Origin: Oceanospirillum beijerinckii DSM 7166 | GTDB lineage: Bacteria > Pseudomonadota > Gammaproteobacteria > Pseudomonadales > Halomonadaceae | Reading direction: 5' to 3' | DNA: 64,000 bases | Assembly: GCF_000422425.1 (NCBI RefSeq) | Contig: NZ_AULT01000028.1 | Location: 21,734 to 85,733 of the forward strand | Shown here: positions 53,384 through 62,016 of the stretch, piece after piece | Position numbering within the stretch: position 1 is the first letter of the stretch | Layout of the letters: each line of letters starts with the position of its first letter | Translations under genes and position numbers: made by a program | The notes under the pieces: generated by a model | Databases searched by the model: none | Told to the model about the DNA's origin: nothing | Seen by the model: only the letters and a program-made list of their open reading frames with translations

Positions 53384-54549
53384 GATGTCAGTACCACGCT
53401 GCTGTCAACGTCCCAGGACAGAAACACCTTATCATCCCAGGTAAAGCGCTCGCCCATATGACGGTTAAAGTTCGGCTGAGTAACACGCACCTCTTTACCA
53501 CTGGCCAGGCGCACCTTAAACACCGACAGGCTGCCCATATAGGCGATCTCTTCGATCACACCATGGATGCAGTTCTCGTCTTGTTCCGGTTTCTCATGGC
53601 TGATCTTGATCTTTTCAGGACGCAGTGCAACATGAACAATCTGGTTTGGCGCACAGCTGATACCGTGATTGATATACAGTGTCGCACCGGCTTCTTCAGA
53701 TTTAATACGCACCGTATCCGGTTCATCTTCAATTACTTCACCTTCAAACAGGTTCACCGAGCCGATAAACTCCGCCACAAAACGACTGTTAGGGTACTCG
53801 TAAACATCGTGCGGCTCATCAGTCTGCACGATCACACCGTGGTTCATTACCCCGATACGGGTCGACAACGTCATAGCCTCTTCCTGATCGTGGGTTACCA
53901 CGACAAAGGTCACACCCAGTTCTTCCTGGATGTTAATCAGCTCAAACTGAGTCTCTTCACGCAATTTTTTATCCAACGCACCCAGGGGCTCATCCAATAG
54001 CAGGAGTTTTGGACGCTTAATCAATGCACGGGCCAAAGCAACACGCTGACGCTGACCACCAGACAGCTGATGTGGTTTACGCTTACCCAGATGCCCCAAC
54101 TGAACCATGTCCAGCATCTTTTCAACACGCTGTTTGGTCTCACTGCGGCCAACACCTTCACGTTTCAGGCCAAAGGCTACGTTATCCGCCACACTCAGGT
54201 GGGGAAACAGGGCATAGGACTGGAACATCATATTGACCGGGCGCTTCCAGGGCTGGATGCCCGCCATATCAATGCCATCGATCAGAATACGGCCACTGGT
54301 CGGCGCTTCAAAACCCGCCAACATACGCAGCAGAGTACTTTTGCCGGAACCGGAACCACCTAACAGACAGAACAGTTCGTTTTTGTAGATATCCAGTGAA
54401 ATATTATCAACCGCGGTAAACTCACCAAATTTCTTGGTAATGTTTTCAATGCGAAGGAAGGGTTCGTCACTGTTTTGTTTCCACGACGGCACTTTAGCAG
54501 TGTCTGCCGAAGCGGCTTGTTGGAGGTTGATCGGTTGGGATGAAGTCAT
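53380..54549 (-). CDS. potG: Putrescine ABC transporter ATP-binding protein PotG-like
   Basis: A 389-residue ATPase: Walker A GGSGSGKST, Q loop (MMFQSYALFPH), signature LSGGQRQRVALARALIKRP, Walker B LLLDEPLGALDKKL, and a C-terminal TOBE-type regulatory domain (about 280-385). This length and TOBE domain suit the PotA/PotG group. It follows the binding-protein gene after a 418-bp gap that holds a hairpin terminator and a repeat, so the binding protein is probably made at higher levels than the membrane parts. Confidence 0.93.
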   Translation of the reverse strand: MTSSQPINLQQAASADTAKVPSWKQNSDEPFLRIENITKKFGEFTAVDNISLDIYKNELFCLLGGSGSGKSTLLRMLAGFEAPTSGRILIDGIDMAGIQPWKRPVNMMFQSYALFPHLSVADNVAFGLKREGVGRSETKQRVEKMLDMVQLGHLGKRKPHQLSGGQRQRVALARALIKRPKLLLLDEPLGALDKKLREETQFELINIQEELGVTFVVVTHDQEEAMTLSTRIGVMNHGVIVQTDEPHDVYEYPNSRFVAEFIGSVNLFEGEVIEDEPDTVRIKSEEAGATLYINHGISCAPNQIVHVALRPEKIKISHEKPEQDENCIHGVIEEIAYMGSLSVFKVRLASGKEVRVTQPNFNRHMGERFTWDDKVFLSWDVDSSVVLTS

Positions 54550-54740
54550 AACTAACCCTCAGTACTTATTCTTATTTAGTGATTCTGTTGTTAGCTGTCA
54601 CAAAACTGGAAACAGAAACGGCCAGACCACCCTTAAGGGAGCCTCTAAATAAGCTTTTTAAACACCATGGCTTTAAATGCCGATTAAAAAACTTATCTAG
54701 TTGCTCTCTATTGCATTCCTTATCCATTTCCAAACAATTT

Positions 54741-54857
54741 TTTAATATCAGGGTAGGTTGGATAAGCGAAGCGCCATCCGACATTATTCTGATACTCAGA
54801 TATTGTCGGAAGGCGCCTTGCGGCTTTTCCGACCTACGATAATTAACTTGGATTGGT
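54741..54857. repeat. MITE/REP-like repeat copy, left end degraded
   Basis: About 117 bp in the opposite orientation to the 58719 copy, with GATAAGCGAAGCGCCATCCGAC and then TTGTCGGAAGGCGCC-TTGCGGC, ending CTTGGATTGGTA. The other end has lost its terminal inverted repeat. Confidence 0.78.
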
Positions 54858-54878
54858 ATTTCTTTTTTCTCGCTTAAA

Positions 54879-54907
54879 ACAGAGGGAAAATGAGGTTTTC
54901 CCTCTGT
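54879..54907 (-). terminator. Hairpin between potF and potG (terminator/attenuator)
   Basis: Twelve-bp stem ACAGAGGGAAAA/TTTTCCCTCTGT with a five-base loop, followed by TTTT on the minus strand, about 60 bp after the potF stop. Confidence 0.75.
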
Positions 54908-54967
54908 ATAATTTAGAACCTTAAGCCTTATCTTATCGGGCTTTCAGGCTGTAAAACTGATCGATTA

Positions 54968-56059
54968 TTACCGACCTGTCTTGATTCCAGTCCAGGCGCG
55001 AGTTAACAGACGATCAAACTTGGCAGTGTGCGCATTCTGAGTAAACAGGTTGGCTTTTACTGCTTCAGATGGGTAGATACCTGGGTTGTTCTTAACATCG
55101 TCATTCAGCATGGGCTCAGCCGCTTTATTCGCTACGGCGTAGTAAACATAGTTGGAGATACCGGCACTGGTTTCAGCTTTCAGGATGTAATCAATAAACT
55201 GATGAGCTTCATCTTTATGAGGAGCATCCGCTGGAATCGCTAACAGATCGAACCATACCAGCGTGCCTTCTTTCGGAATGACATAGCCGATTTTATTCCC
55301 CTGCCCCGCTTCTTCTGCACGGCTTTGCGCCTGCAGGATGTCACCGTTGTAACCCAGTGCGACACAGATTTCACCGTTGGCCAGATCAGAGATATATTTA
55401 CCGGAGTGGAAGTACTTATAGCTATCACGTACAGAGTTCAACAGCTTGGTGCCCTCTTTCAGATCTGCTTTACTCTCTGAGTTAGGGTCCAGGCCTATAT
55501 AGTTCAGCGCGATAGACATTACTTCGGCGGGAGAATCCAGCAGACCAATACCACAATCAGCCAGTTTAGCCGCTACTTCCGGGTTAAAGATCAGGTCCAG
55601 AGTATCCAGCGGCATATCGCCCAGACGCTCTTTGACCATCTTCTCGTTATAACCCAGACCGATGGTGCCCCACGCGTAAGGTACGTTGTGCTTGTTACCC
55701 GCATCGTGACGCTCAATCTTGGAGATCAGTGCTGTATCCAGATTACCGTAGTTGCTCAGTTTGGAGCGGTCGATCTCAGAATAGATACCTGCCTGAACCT
55801 GGCGCTCCAGGAAAGCACCGGTTGGTACCACAACGTCATAACCGGAACCGCCAGACATCAGTTTGGCTTCCAGTACCTCGTTGGAGTCGTAAACATCGTA
55901 GTTTACTTTGATACCCGTTTCCTTCTCGAACTGCTTAACCGCTGCAGGATCGATATAATCAGACCAGTTGTACACATTAAGCACTTTGTCCTCAGCCAAG
56001 GCTGAAGTGGACAGAGTCAGTGCAACTGCTGCGGCTATACCTAGTTTTTTCTGATGCAT
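54968..56059 (-). CDS. potF: Periplasmic putrescine-binding protein PotF-like
   Basis: A 363-residue solute-binding protein with a signal peptide (about 1-22, cleavage after ALA). The SBP_bac family of polyamine binders is recognised by LNVYNWSDYIDPAAVKQFEKETG, YDVVVPTGAFLERQV and a late YVYYAVANKAAEP segment; the aromatic and acidic residues expected to hold a diamine are in these blocks. It heads the transport operon. Among PotD, PotF and SpuD/SpuE types, putrescine is favoured by the catabolic genes next door. Confidence 0.93.
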   Translation of the reverse strand: MHQKKLGIAAAVALTLSTSALAEDKVLNVYNWSDYIDPAAVKQFEKETGIKVNYDVYDSNEVLEAKLMSGGSGYDVVVPTGAFLERQVQAGIYSEIDRSKLSNYGNLDTALISKIERHDAGNKHNVPYAWGTIGLGYNEKMVKERLGDMPLDTLDLIFNPEVAAKLADCGIGLLDSPAEVMSIALNYIGLDPNSESKADLKEGTKLLNSVRDSYKYFHSGKYISDLANGEICVALGYNGDILQAQSRAEEAGQGNKIGYVIPKEGTLVWFDLLAIPADAPHKDEAHQFIDYILKAETSAGISNYVYYAVANKAAEPMLNDDVKNNPGIYPSEAVKANLFTQNAHTAKFDRLLTRAWTGIKTGR

Positions 56060-56372
56060 TGTTTTTCTCCGCTTATGCCGCCAAACCTTTTGATCTGTGC
56101 AAAGATTTATTGGTCATCGTTGTTATTATTGATGATGGTTTAACGCACTCAAACAAAAGCTTCGCTTACAAAAAGCGCTTTATTCTCCAGCCGCAGGCTG
56201 AAACTTTTGCTTAAATATGCAAGCCATTCGTCAGTCGAAAATCTGCAACGCTTTGGGTCTGTAATGACTGTACGCCAGCATCCCAATGACGCTATATACC
56301 CCCCAATGGGTATTTTAAAAAAACACCCCGAATCAATAGCTTAAGCACTGTAGTCCGGGGCATTCAGTCAAA
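56060..56372. other. Intergenic region between potF and the ligase gene
   Basis: About 310 bp. The plus-strand direction shows a hairpin (cccc...gggg, about 56323-56361) that can terminate the ligase gene. I see no TGATCACA operator here, so potF may not be under the same operators as the ligase. No small gene is supported. Confidence 0.45.
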
Positions 56373-57716
56373 TTATAGGTAACCTAGGTAGGCTTCGTAC
56401 TCAATATCAGAGATACGTTCATGCAATTTTTGCTGCTCCTGGCGCTTCGCAGCGGTAAAGACACGCACAAACTCTTCACCCAGGTACTCATTCAAGAAAG
56501 AGCTTTCACTGAAGATTTCAGTGGCCTCATCCCATTTATTTGGCAGTATCAGGTCCTGATTGCCCTCAGTGTAGGCATCGCCTTCAATCGCCTTAGGTGG
56601 CATCAGCTTGTTCTCGATACCGTATAACGCACCCGCCAGAATCGCTGCCAAAACCAGATAAGGGTTCGCATCAGCACCGGCCACGCGGTGTTCAATTCGA
56701 CGGGCCACACAAGGACTCTCTGGGATACGGATCGCTACGGTACGGTTCTCATAACCCCAGCTGGCAAACGTTGGCGCGTGAGCACCCGCCATAAACCGGC
56801 GATAGGAGTTCAGATGGGGAGCAAAAGCCAGCATACTGTCAGCCATGGTGTTCATCAGACCGGCGACCGCATGCATCAGGATATCGGAGCCTTCATCACC
56901 ACCGTTATCGAACACATTTTTGCCTTCTTCATTGATCAGGCTAAAGTGCACATGGAAGCCGTTACCGCTCTTATTACCGTATGGCTTCGCCATAAAGGTG
57001 GCTGAGTGACCATGTTTGCGCGCCACACCTTTAATCAGACGCTTAAACAGAATGGCATGATCCGCTGCCAGCGCTGGGTCAGCGACGTGATTCATATTGA
57101 TCTCAAACTGGCCCGGACCCAACTCAGAGATAATGGTATCCGCAGGCACACCTTGCTCGGCGCAAACCTGACGCACTTCAGCAAAGAAGCCTTCCATATT
57201 GTCCATCTCTTCAATGGAGTAACAGTCTGTTGCACTCAGACGGCGGCCATGCCCTTCATCCATAATCGGAGGTCGTGGACGCTGAATCTCTTCAGACTTG
57301 GCATCCATCAGGTAGAACTCCAATTCTGTTGCCACAACCGGGGTTAGACCCATTTCCTTAAAACGCTCCACAATACCGCATAGCGCCTGACGTGGATCAG
57401 CGCGGAATGGCGTACCGTCAGGGTTAAACATCATAGCCAGGATCTGATTACGAGGTGCCTGCGCCCAGGATACAGGCATAGGCTCAGCATGAACCGGCTT
57501 ACACACACCGTCACTGTCACCGGTTTCAAAAACCAAACCGTTCTCCAACACATCATCACCCCAGAAATCAAAGCCGATGACTGAGCGGGGCAACTTCACC
57601 CCCTCTTCCTTTACTTTGCCCAGGGCAGTGGCGGGCATACGCTTGCCACGAAGATTGCCGTTAAGATCTGTAATAAATAGATCAAATTCTTTTTGATTGT
57701 CTGAGCTGGAAGACAT
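56373..57716 (-). CDS. puuA: Glutamine synthetase-family gamma-glutamyl-polyamine ligase (PuuA/SpuB-like)
   Basis: A 447-residue enzyme of the glutamine-synthetase fold that joins glutamate to a polyamine, the first step of gamma-glutamylated putrescine breakdown. Catalytic blocks seen are ATELEFYLMD, the segment ELGPGQFEINMNH, SGNGFHVHFSL, RRFMAGAHAPTFASWGYENR and RIPESPCVARRIEHR. ATG 57716 has a purine-rich site GAGAGAG upstream; the frame extends 11 codons further. True glutamine synthetase is larger and carries an adenylylation tyrosine region not seen here. It is divergent from the GntR regulator, with TGATCACA operators between. Confidence 0.9.
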   Translation of the reverse strand: MSSSSDNQKEFDLFITDLNGNLRGKRMPATALGKVKEEGVKLPRSVIGFDFWGDDVLENGLVFETGDSDGVCKPVHAEPMPVSWAQAPRNQILAMMFNPDGTPFRADPRQALCGIVERFKEMGLTPVVATELEFYLMDAKSEEIQRPRPPIMDEGHGRRLSATDCYSIEEMDNMEGFFAEVRQVCAEQGVPADTIISELGPGQFEINMNHVADPALAADHAILFKRLIKGVARKHGHSATFMAKPYGNKSGNGFHVHFSLINEEGKNVFDNGGDEGSDILMHAVAGLMNTMADSMLAFAPHLNSYRRFMAGAHAPTFASWGYENRTVAIRIPESPCVARRIEHRVAGADANPYLVLAAILAGALYGIENKLMPPKAIEGDAYTEGNQDLILPNKWDEATEIFSESSFLNEYLGEEFVRVFTAAKRQEQQKLHERISDIEYEAYLGYL

Positions 57717-57846
57717 ATAAACTCTCTCTTTAAAAAACCATCCGACCAATTGACGTCTGTCGAACCAATGCAGCGCGGCATGATTTAAATATGTGCCGTC
57801 ACAACAGATCGTTTGATCAGATTGCCGATCACTAAAAATTCAATTA

Positions 57847-57943
57847 TTGTGATCACAAATTTAAGAAAGATATGATCACAATTTAAAAATAGCGTCAACA
57901 GCATTTAGTCAATTTATTGTTTTGCACCACTATGGTGATCACA
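57847..57943. promoter_or_regulatory. Three TGATCACA operators between puuA and the GntR gene
   Basis: TTGTGATCACAA at 57847-57858 (near-perfect palindrome), TATGATCACAAT at 57871-57882, and GGTGATCACA at 57934-57943. They fill the divergent promoter region. They match the operators beside the spuC-like gene at 59168 and 59230. Probable GntR binding sites. Confidence 0.72.
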
Positions 57944-58001
57944 TTAAGATGAAATGCACCATTCAGTGACTCTATATTCAATCTAGGACTTTAAGGCCAA
58001 A

Positions 58002-58718
58002 ATGGATAAGAAATCACCAATAAGAATTACCTTAACCAAGCGCGATGAAAGTGTAACTATCACCCAGTGGGTATACAGCACGTTACGCAATGCCATTATG
58101 ACCGGGCAGATCCTGCCTGGCCGGGCATTAACCATCCGCGAACTCGCCGCAATCCTGGATGTCAGCCCCATGCCGGTACGGGAAGCGCTACGCCAACTGG
58201 CAGCAGAAAGTGCTTTGGAAATTCAGGGCAACCGGCGCGTTATGGTGCCTAAAATGACGGCGATGAAGTTCAACGAGCTGTGTGAAGCACGGATTAATCT
58301 GGAGTCTCACGCCGCTGCCCGGGCATTGCCCTATATCGATAACGAGCGCCTGCAGGAGCTGATCGAACTGGATAAAGAGATCGATGAAGCTCAGGACAAT
58401 GACGATATGGAGCAGATTACGGTACGTAACCAACGCTTCCACCGTGCTCTGTATACCGCGAACCCTCATCAAATCACGCTGCCGTTGATCGAGAGCCTGT
58501 GGTTACAGCTGGGTCCCTTTATGCGCCTGGCCAATAGTCGCCTGGAAGAGCATTACACTATTGACCGTCACAACGAGGCATTACAGGCTATAGAGAGAAA
58601 GGATGCCCTGGCACTGCAACTGGCAATCGCTGCGGATATTCGAGAAGGCTTTGCTTTTGCCGTAACACCGGAACTGCTGCATAGCTTTATTGAACAGTCT
58701 GCTTCTGAGGCCGATTAA
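58002..58718 (+). CDS. GntR family transcription regulator (FadR/FCD subfamily)
   Basis: A 238-residue regulator with an N-terminal winged helix-turn-helix (about 20-75: WVYSTLRNAIMTGQILPG then REALRQLAAESALEI) and an all-helical FCD ligand-binding domain (about 85-225). The conserved FCD metal/ligand residues appear in INLESHAAA and in NQRFHRALY. It is transcribed away from the ligase gene. Repeated TGATCACA sites on both sides make it the probable repressor of the putrescine ligase and aminotransferase; the ligand could be a polyamine or its breakdown product. Confidence 0.92.
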   Translation: MDKKSPIRITLTKRDESVTITQWVYSTLRNAIMTGQILPGRALTIRELAAILDVSPMPVREALRQLAAESALEIQGNRRVMVPKMTAMKFNELCEARINLESHAAARALPYIDNERLQELIELDKEIDEAQDNDDMEQITVRNQRFHRALYTANPHQITLPLIESLWLQLGPFMRLANSRLEEHYTIDRHNEALQAIERKDALALQLAIAADIREGFAFAVTPELLHSFIEQSASEAD

Positions 58719-58849
58719 TACCAAACCAGATAAGTTGTTGCAGGTCGAAAAAGCCGCAAGGCGCCTTCCGACAATAATCAGAGCCAGTGTCGGATGGCGC
58801 TTCGCTTATCCAACCTACTCTGATATTAAGAAACTTATCGGGAATGGTA
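58719..58849. repeat. Full-length MITE/REP-like repeat copy after the GntR gene
   Basis: A 131-bp element beginning right after the GntR stop. Terminal inverted repeats TACCAAACCAGATAAGTTG and AACTTATCGGGAATGGTA; internal AGCCGCAAGGCGCC and GGATGGCGCTTCGCTTATCC dyads. The best-preserved copy, with 43151-43288, and the reference for the family. Confidence 0.85.
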
Positions 58850-59167
58850 TAACCCCCTCTTCTATCACCTTATCTATGGCGGGCTTGCCCGTCTTAAACA
58901 GCCCTTAAATTCGATCTTAAAACCTGCAGCTTTGACAGACCATTTCACAGATAGAGCTTCCTTTTTCAGCAAAAATTTCCGCTTTCCGGCTCTTTTTTCA
59001 TCCTTTTTAGAAAATATTTTCCTAATCACACTTTAAACATCGCTCAATACAGCTTTTTGTTAAAAGCCTGTTAGAACGGGCTTTTAACGCTATAAAACAG
59101 ATCAGACATAGGCTAAGAAACGGTCTTTTTACGCTCCTCTACGCCTTAGTAGGTATATTGACATTTT
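58850..59167. other. Intergenic region between the repeat and the aminotransferase operators
   Basis: About 320 bp with no gene, RNA or further repeat that I can support. AT-rich pieces near 59000-59100 carry short hairpins (AGCCTGTTAGAACGGGCT, 59066-59085). Promoter elements for the aminotransferase gene probably lie toward 59168. Confidence 0.4.
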
Positions 59168-59241
59168 AATTTTGTGATCACAAAATTAGCTTCATTAACA
59201 AAAACGAGAGCGATTTTGTTAACAAAAACTTGATCACAATT
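59168..59241. promoter_or_regulatory. TGATCACA operators upstream of the spuC-like gene
   Basis: A perfect 20-bp palindrome AATTTTGTGATCACAAAATT at 59168-59187 and a second site CTTGATCACAATT at 59229-59241, about 55 bp before the aminotransferase start. Same motif as the three sites beside puuA. Confidence 0.75.
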
Positions 59242-59296
59242 TCGTTATTAGGCTTTTGGTGCGGAAAGAGATTTCCCCACGTTTAGGAGAACGACC

Positions 59297-60676
59297 ATGT
59301 CCCAAGACAAAAAATATAATGCAGTGACAACTGAATATCAGGCCCTGGACGCGGCCCACCACCTGCACCCATTCACCAACACCGGAGCACTGAATAAAAA
59401 AGGTGCCCGTGTTATTACTCACGCAGAAGGTGTTTATCTGTGGGACAGCGAAGGCCAGAAGATGCTGGATGGTATGGCGGGTCTGTGGTGTGTCAACATG
59501 GGTTATGGCCGTAAAGAGCTGGTTGAAGCGGCCACTCAACAGATGGAGAAGCTGGCGTTCTATAACACCTTCTTCCAAACCTCCCATATGCCTGCCGCTG
59601 AACTGGCACAAGAGATTGCCAGCGTCACGCCAGGTGACCTGAACCATATCTTCTTTGCAAACTCAGGTTCAGAGGCTATCGACACCATTATCCGTATGGT
59701 GCGTCAATACTGGTGCATCGAAGGTAAGCCCTACAAAAATATTCTGATCGCCCGTGAAAATGCGTATCACGGCAGTACTGTGGCCGGTGCCAGCCTGGGC
59801 GGCATGAGCGGTATGCACAAACAAGGTGCACCGGGTGTGGGCGGCATTGAGCGTATCCGTCAGCCATACTGGTATGGTGAAGCCGGTGATATGAGCGAAG
59901 AAGAGTTCGGTATCGCTTGTGCTAAAGCACTGGAAGAGAAAATTCTGCAAGTCGGTCCAGATAACGTCGCCGCTTTTGTCGGTGAGCCGATTCAAGGTGC
60001 CGGTGGTGTAATCGTTCCACCGGCCAACTACTGGGCAGAAATTCAAAAGATCTGTGATAAATACGATATCCTGCTGGCCGCTGATGAAGTGATCTGTGGT
60101 TTTGGCCGTACCGGCAGCTGGTTCGGTAGCCAGACTCTGGGCATCAAACCTGACATTATGTCTATGGCAAAAGGCTTGTCTTCCGGTTACCTGCCTATCT
60201 CAGCAGTCGCCGTAGGTGACCGTATCGCTAATGCCTTGATCGCCCACAATGAAGACTTCAACCACGGCTTTACCTATTCCGGTCACCCAGCAGCCGCTGC
60301 GGTAGCACTGGCGAATATCAAGCTGATGAAAGAAGAGAATATCGTTGACTACGTCGCGAACGATATCGGCCCTTACTTCCAGCAGAAACTGCGTGAGACT
60401 CTGGCAGACCACCCACTGGTAGGCCATATTGAAGGTATCGGCCTGGTTGCGGGTATCGCACTGGTTAAAGACAAAGAAACCAAAGAGTTCTTCCCAGGTG
60501 ATCTGGATATCGGCTATATCTGTCGTGAGCACTGCTTTAACAACGGCCTGATCATGCGTGCAGTAGGCAGCCGTATGGTACTGTCGCCACCTCTGGTGAT
60601 CACCCGTGAAGAAGTAGACGAACTGTGTGAAAAAGCACTGCACTGCTTCAACCTGACGCTCAAGTCAGTTAGCTAA
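59297..60676 (+). CDS. spuC: Class III aminotransferase, putrescine-pyruvate type (SpuC-like)
   Basis: A 459-residue PLP enzyme that transaminates putrescine or a gamma-glutamyl derivative. Signs of the class III fold: the N-terminal HHLHPFTN, NSGSEAIDTIIRM, the AYHGSTVAGASLGG segment, DEVICGFGRTGSWFG and the PLP lysine in SMAKGLSSGYLPISAV. These fit the SpuC/PatA-like putrescine:pyruvate group of pseudomonads. The ATG follows AGGAGAACG. The gene is flanked by TGATCACA operators, so it is probably induced with the ligase. Confidence 0.93.
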   Translation: MSQDKKYNAVTTEYQALDAAHHLHPFTNTGALNKKGARVITHAEGVYLWDSEGQKMLDGMAGLWCVNMGYGRKELVEAATQQMEKLAFYNTFFQTSHMPAAELAQEIASVTPGDLNHIFFANSGSEAIDTIIRMVRQYWCIEGKPYKNILIARENAYHGSTVAGASLGGMSGMHKQGAPGVGGIERIRQPYWYGEAGDMSEEEFGIACAKALEEKILQVGPDNVAAFVGEPIQGAGGVIVPPANYWAEIQKICDKYDILLAADEVICGFGRTGSWFGSQTLGIKPDIMSMAKGLSSGYLPISAVAVGDRIANALIAHNEDFNHGFTYSGHPAAAAVALANIKLMKEENIVDYVANDIGPYFQQKLRETLADHPLVGHIEGIGLVAGIALVKDKETKEFFPGDLDIGYICREHCFNNGLIMRAVGSRMVLSPPLVITREEVDELCEKALHCFNLTLKSVS

Positions 60677-60682
60677 ACCGAA

Positions 60683-60746
60683 ATGCCCGTTAATCGAACC
60701 TCTCCAGGTTATTCTTTGGATCAGGCTTGCTTAACGGGTATTTTTA
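60683..60746 (+). terminator. Terminator after the aminotransferase gene
   Basis: Stem TGCCCGTTAA (60684-60693) with TTAACGGGTA (60731-60740) followed by TTTTTATTT. The loop holds a smaller hairpin. Confidence 0.75.
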
Positions 60747-60818
60747 TTTAGTATAAACAATAAGTTACATGTTTCTCTAAAATACCAACTATCCTTTCAA
60801 GAGCAAACCGGAGAATAA

Positions 60819-61628
60819 ATGATGCAGCAGAAAGTCAACCCGGAACTGATCACCAGCCAATGCGCTAAAGATCTGGCTCTTTTGATTCATCACTTGCGTG
60901 TACCCAGCTTCCTCACCGTATTAGAAGAAGTATTAAGCAGCCACTGTCACTTCGACACCATCCTGATAGTGACCTATAAAAAATCATTCACACCCATCAT
61001 TCTGCACCCATCGGACCCGGCAGAGCAAAGTCCAACACTGCATAACTATGTCAATAAGGCTTTTATTCTCGACCCGCTATTTAACGCCATCCAAAACGGC
61101 CTGCAGCCGGGTATCAGTCGTCTGGTGGATATCTGCCCAGACTCCTTTGAAGAAACCGAGTATTACCAAAGCTGCTACAAAAAATTCGATCTGGTGGACG
61201 AGATCAACCTCATCGTACAACTAGATCAGAGCACCACTTGTGCTATTACCTTAGGCCGCAAGTCCTTCCTGGGTAGTATCACTCGCGCCGAACTGAACCG
61301 TCTGAGAAGCATCTACCCGGTGATTGAATCTCTAATCCACCAGTTCTGGCTGGCTCAATCTCAGGAATATGTGAAATACGAAAAATCCGAAGGCCCAATT
61401 AAACAAGCACTGAAAACCTTTGCCAGCGGCGTACTGACTCAGCGGGAGCAGGAAATTCTGGGATTGATTCTACAGGGGCACTCATCGAAATCTATCGCTG
61501 ACGTACTCAGTATCAGTGTCGGCACCGTAAAAGTGCATAGAAAGAATATTCATAGCCGACTGAATACCTCAACTCAATCAGAGATTTTTACACTGTTTTT
61601 GAATCACTTGAATGCGATTGAGACATAG
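60819..61628 (+). CDS. LuxR family transcription regulator
   Basis: A 269-residue regulator with a C-terminal LuxR-type helix-turn-helix (about 205-262: LTQREQEILGLILQGHSSKSIADVLSISVGTVKVHRKNI). The N-terminal 190 residues do not look like an autoinducer-binding or receiver domain; the family pattern of SgrR-type or other sensor regions is not clear. It has GGAG five bases before the ATG; the neighbouring ATG at 60822 is equally well placed. Position next to the aminotransferase suggests a role in polyamine metabolism, without proof. Confidence 0.85.
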   Translation: MMQQKVNPELITSQCAKDLALLIHHLRVPSFLTVLEEVLSSHCHFDTILIVTYKKSFTPIILHPSDPAEQSPTLHNYVNKAFILDPLFNAIQNGLQPGISRLVDICPDSFEETEYYQSCYKKFDLVDEINLIVQLDQSTTCAITLGRKSFLGSITRAELNRLRSIYPVIESLIHQFWLAQSQEYVKYEKSEGPIKQALKTFASGVLTQREQEILGLILQGHSSKSIADVLSISVGTVKVHRKNIHSRLNTSTQSEIFTLFLNHLNAIET

Positions 61629-61648
61629 GGATTGGGTTTTAGGATGGG

Positions 61649-61674
61649 AAAGCCCAGTGAGTGCTGGGCTTTTC
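61649..61674 (+). terminator. Terminator between the LuxR gene and the antitoxin gene
   Basis: Nine-bp stem aaagcccag/ctgggcttt (61649-61672) with a short loop and TTTC end. It can serve both strands because the neighbouring genes are convergent. Confidence 0.8.
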
Positions 61675-61677
61675 GGC

Positions 61678-61929
61678 TTATAAGGCATCAATATCGACTT
61701 CTACAGCTTCTGACAGATCACCGCGACGACTTTCAACCAATTTAGTCAACTCGTAGTCATCCAGCATATCCATCATCAGCTCATATGTTTCAGCAGGTAC
61801 CAAATAAGCCATTGGCGTATTGTGATTCAATATCGCAATAGCCTCCCCATCAGCCTCATTCAGCAACGCTGTAGGGTTTTTCTTCAACTCAGAAATACTG
61901 GCTGAGTAATCGGCTAGAACCTGTTTCAT
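61678..61929 (-). CDS. Phd/YefM-type antitoxin without toxin gene
   Basis: An 83-residue antitoxin of the Phd/YefM type: the N-terminal DNA-binding half ([26 protein letters not shown]) and a C-terminal acidic tail ([19 protein letters not shown]) fit the family, close to StbD. The toxin, usually encoded directly downstream and overlapping, would be expected at lower coordinates; that DNA is a terminator and the convergent LuxR gene, so no toxin gene fits. It is therefore an orphan. Confidence 0.85.
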   Translation of the reverse strand: MKQVLADYSASISELKKNPTALLNEADGEAIAILNHNTPMAYLVPAETYELMMDMLDDYELTKLVESRRGDLSEAVEVDIDAL

Positions 61930-62016
61930 TCAATTACCAAATCAGTAACAAGCGCGGTTTCGGATAAACCAAATGATACCTTTTGTCGTATAACTGCGCA
62001 AAGAGGTGTCCAAAGT

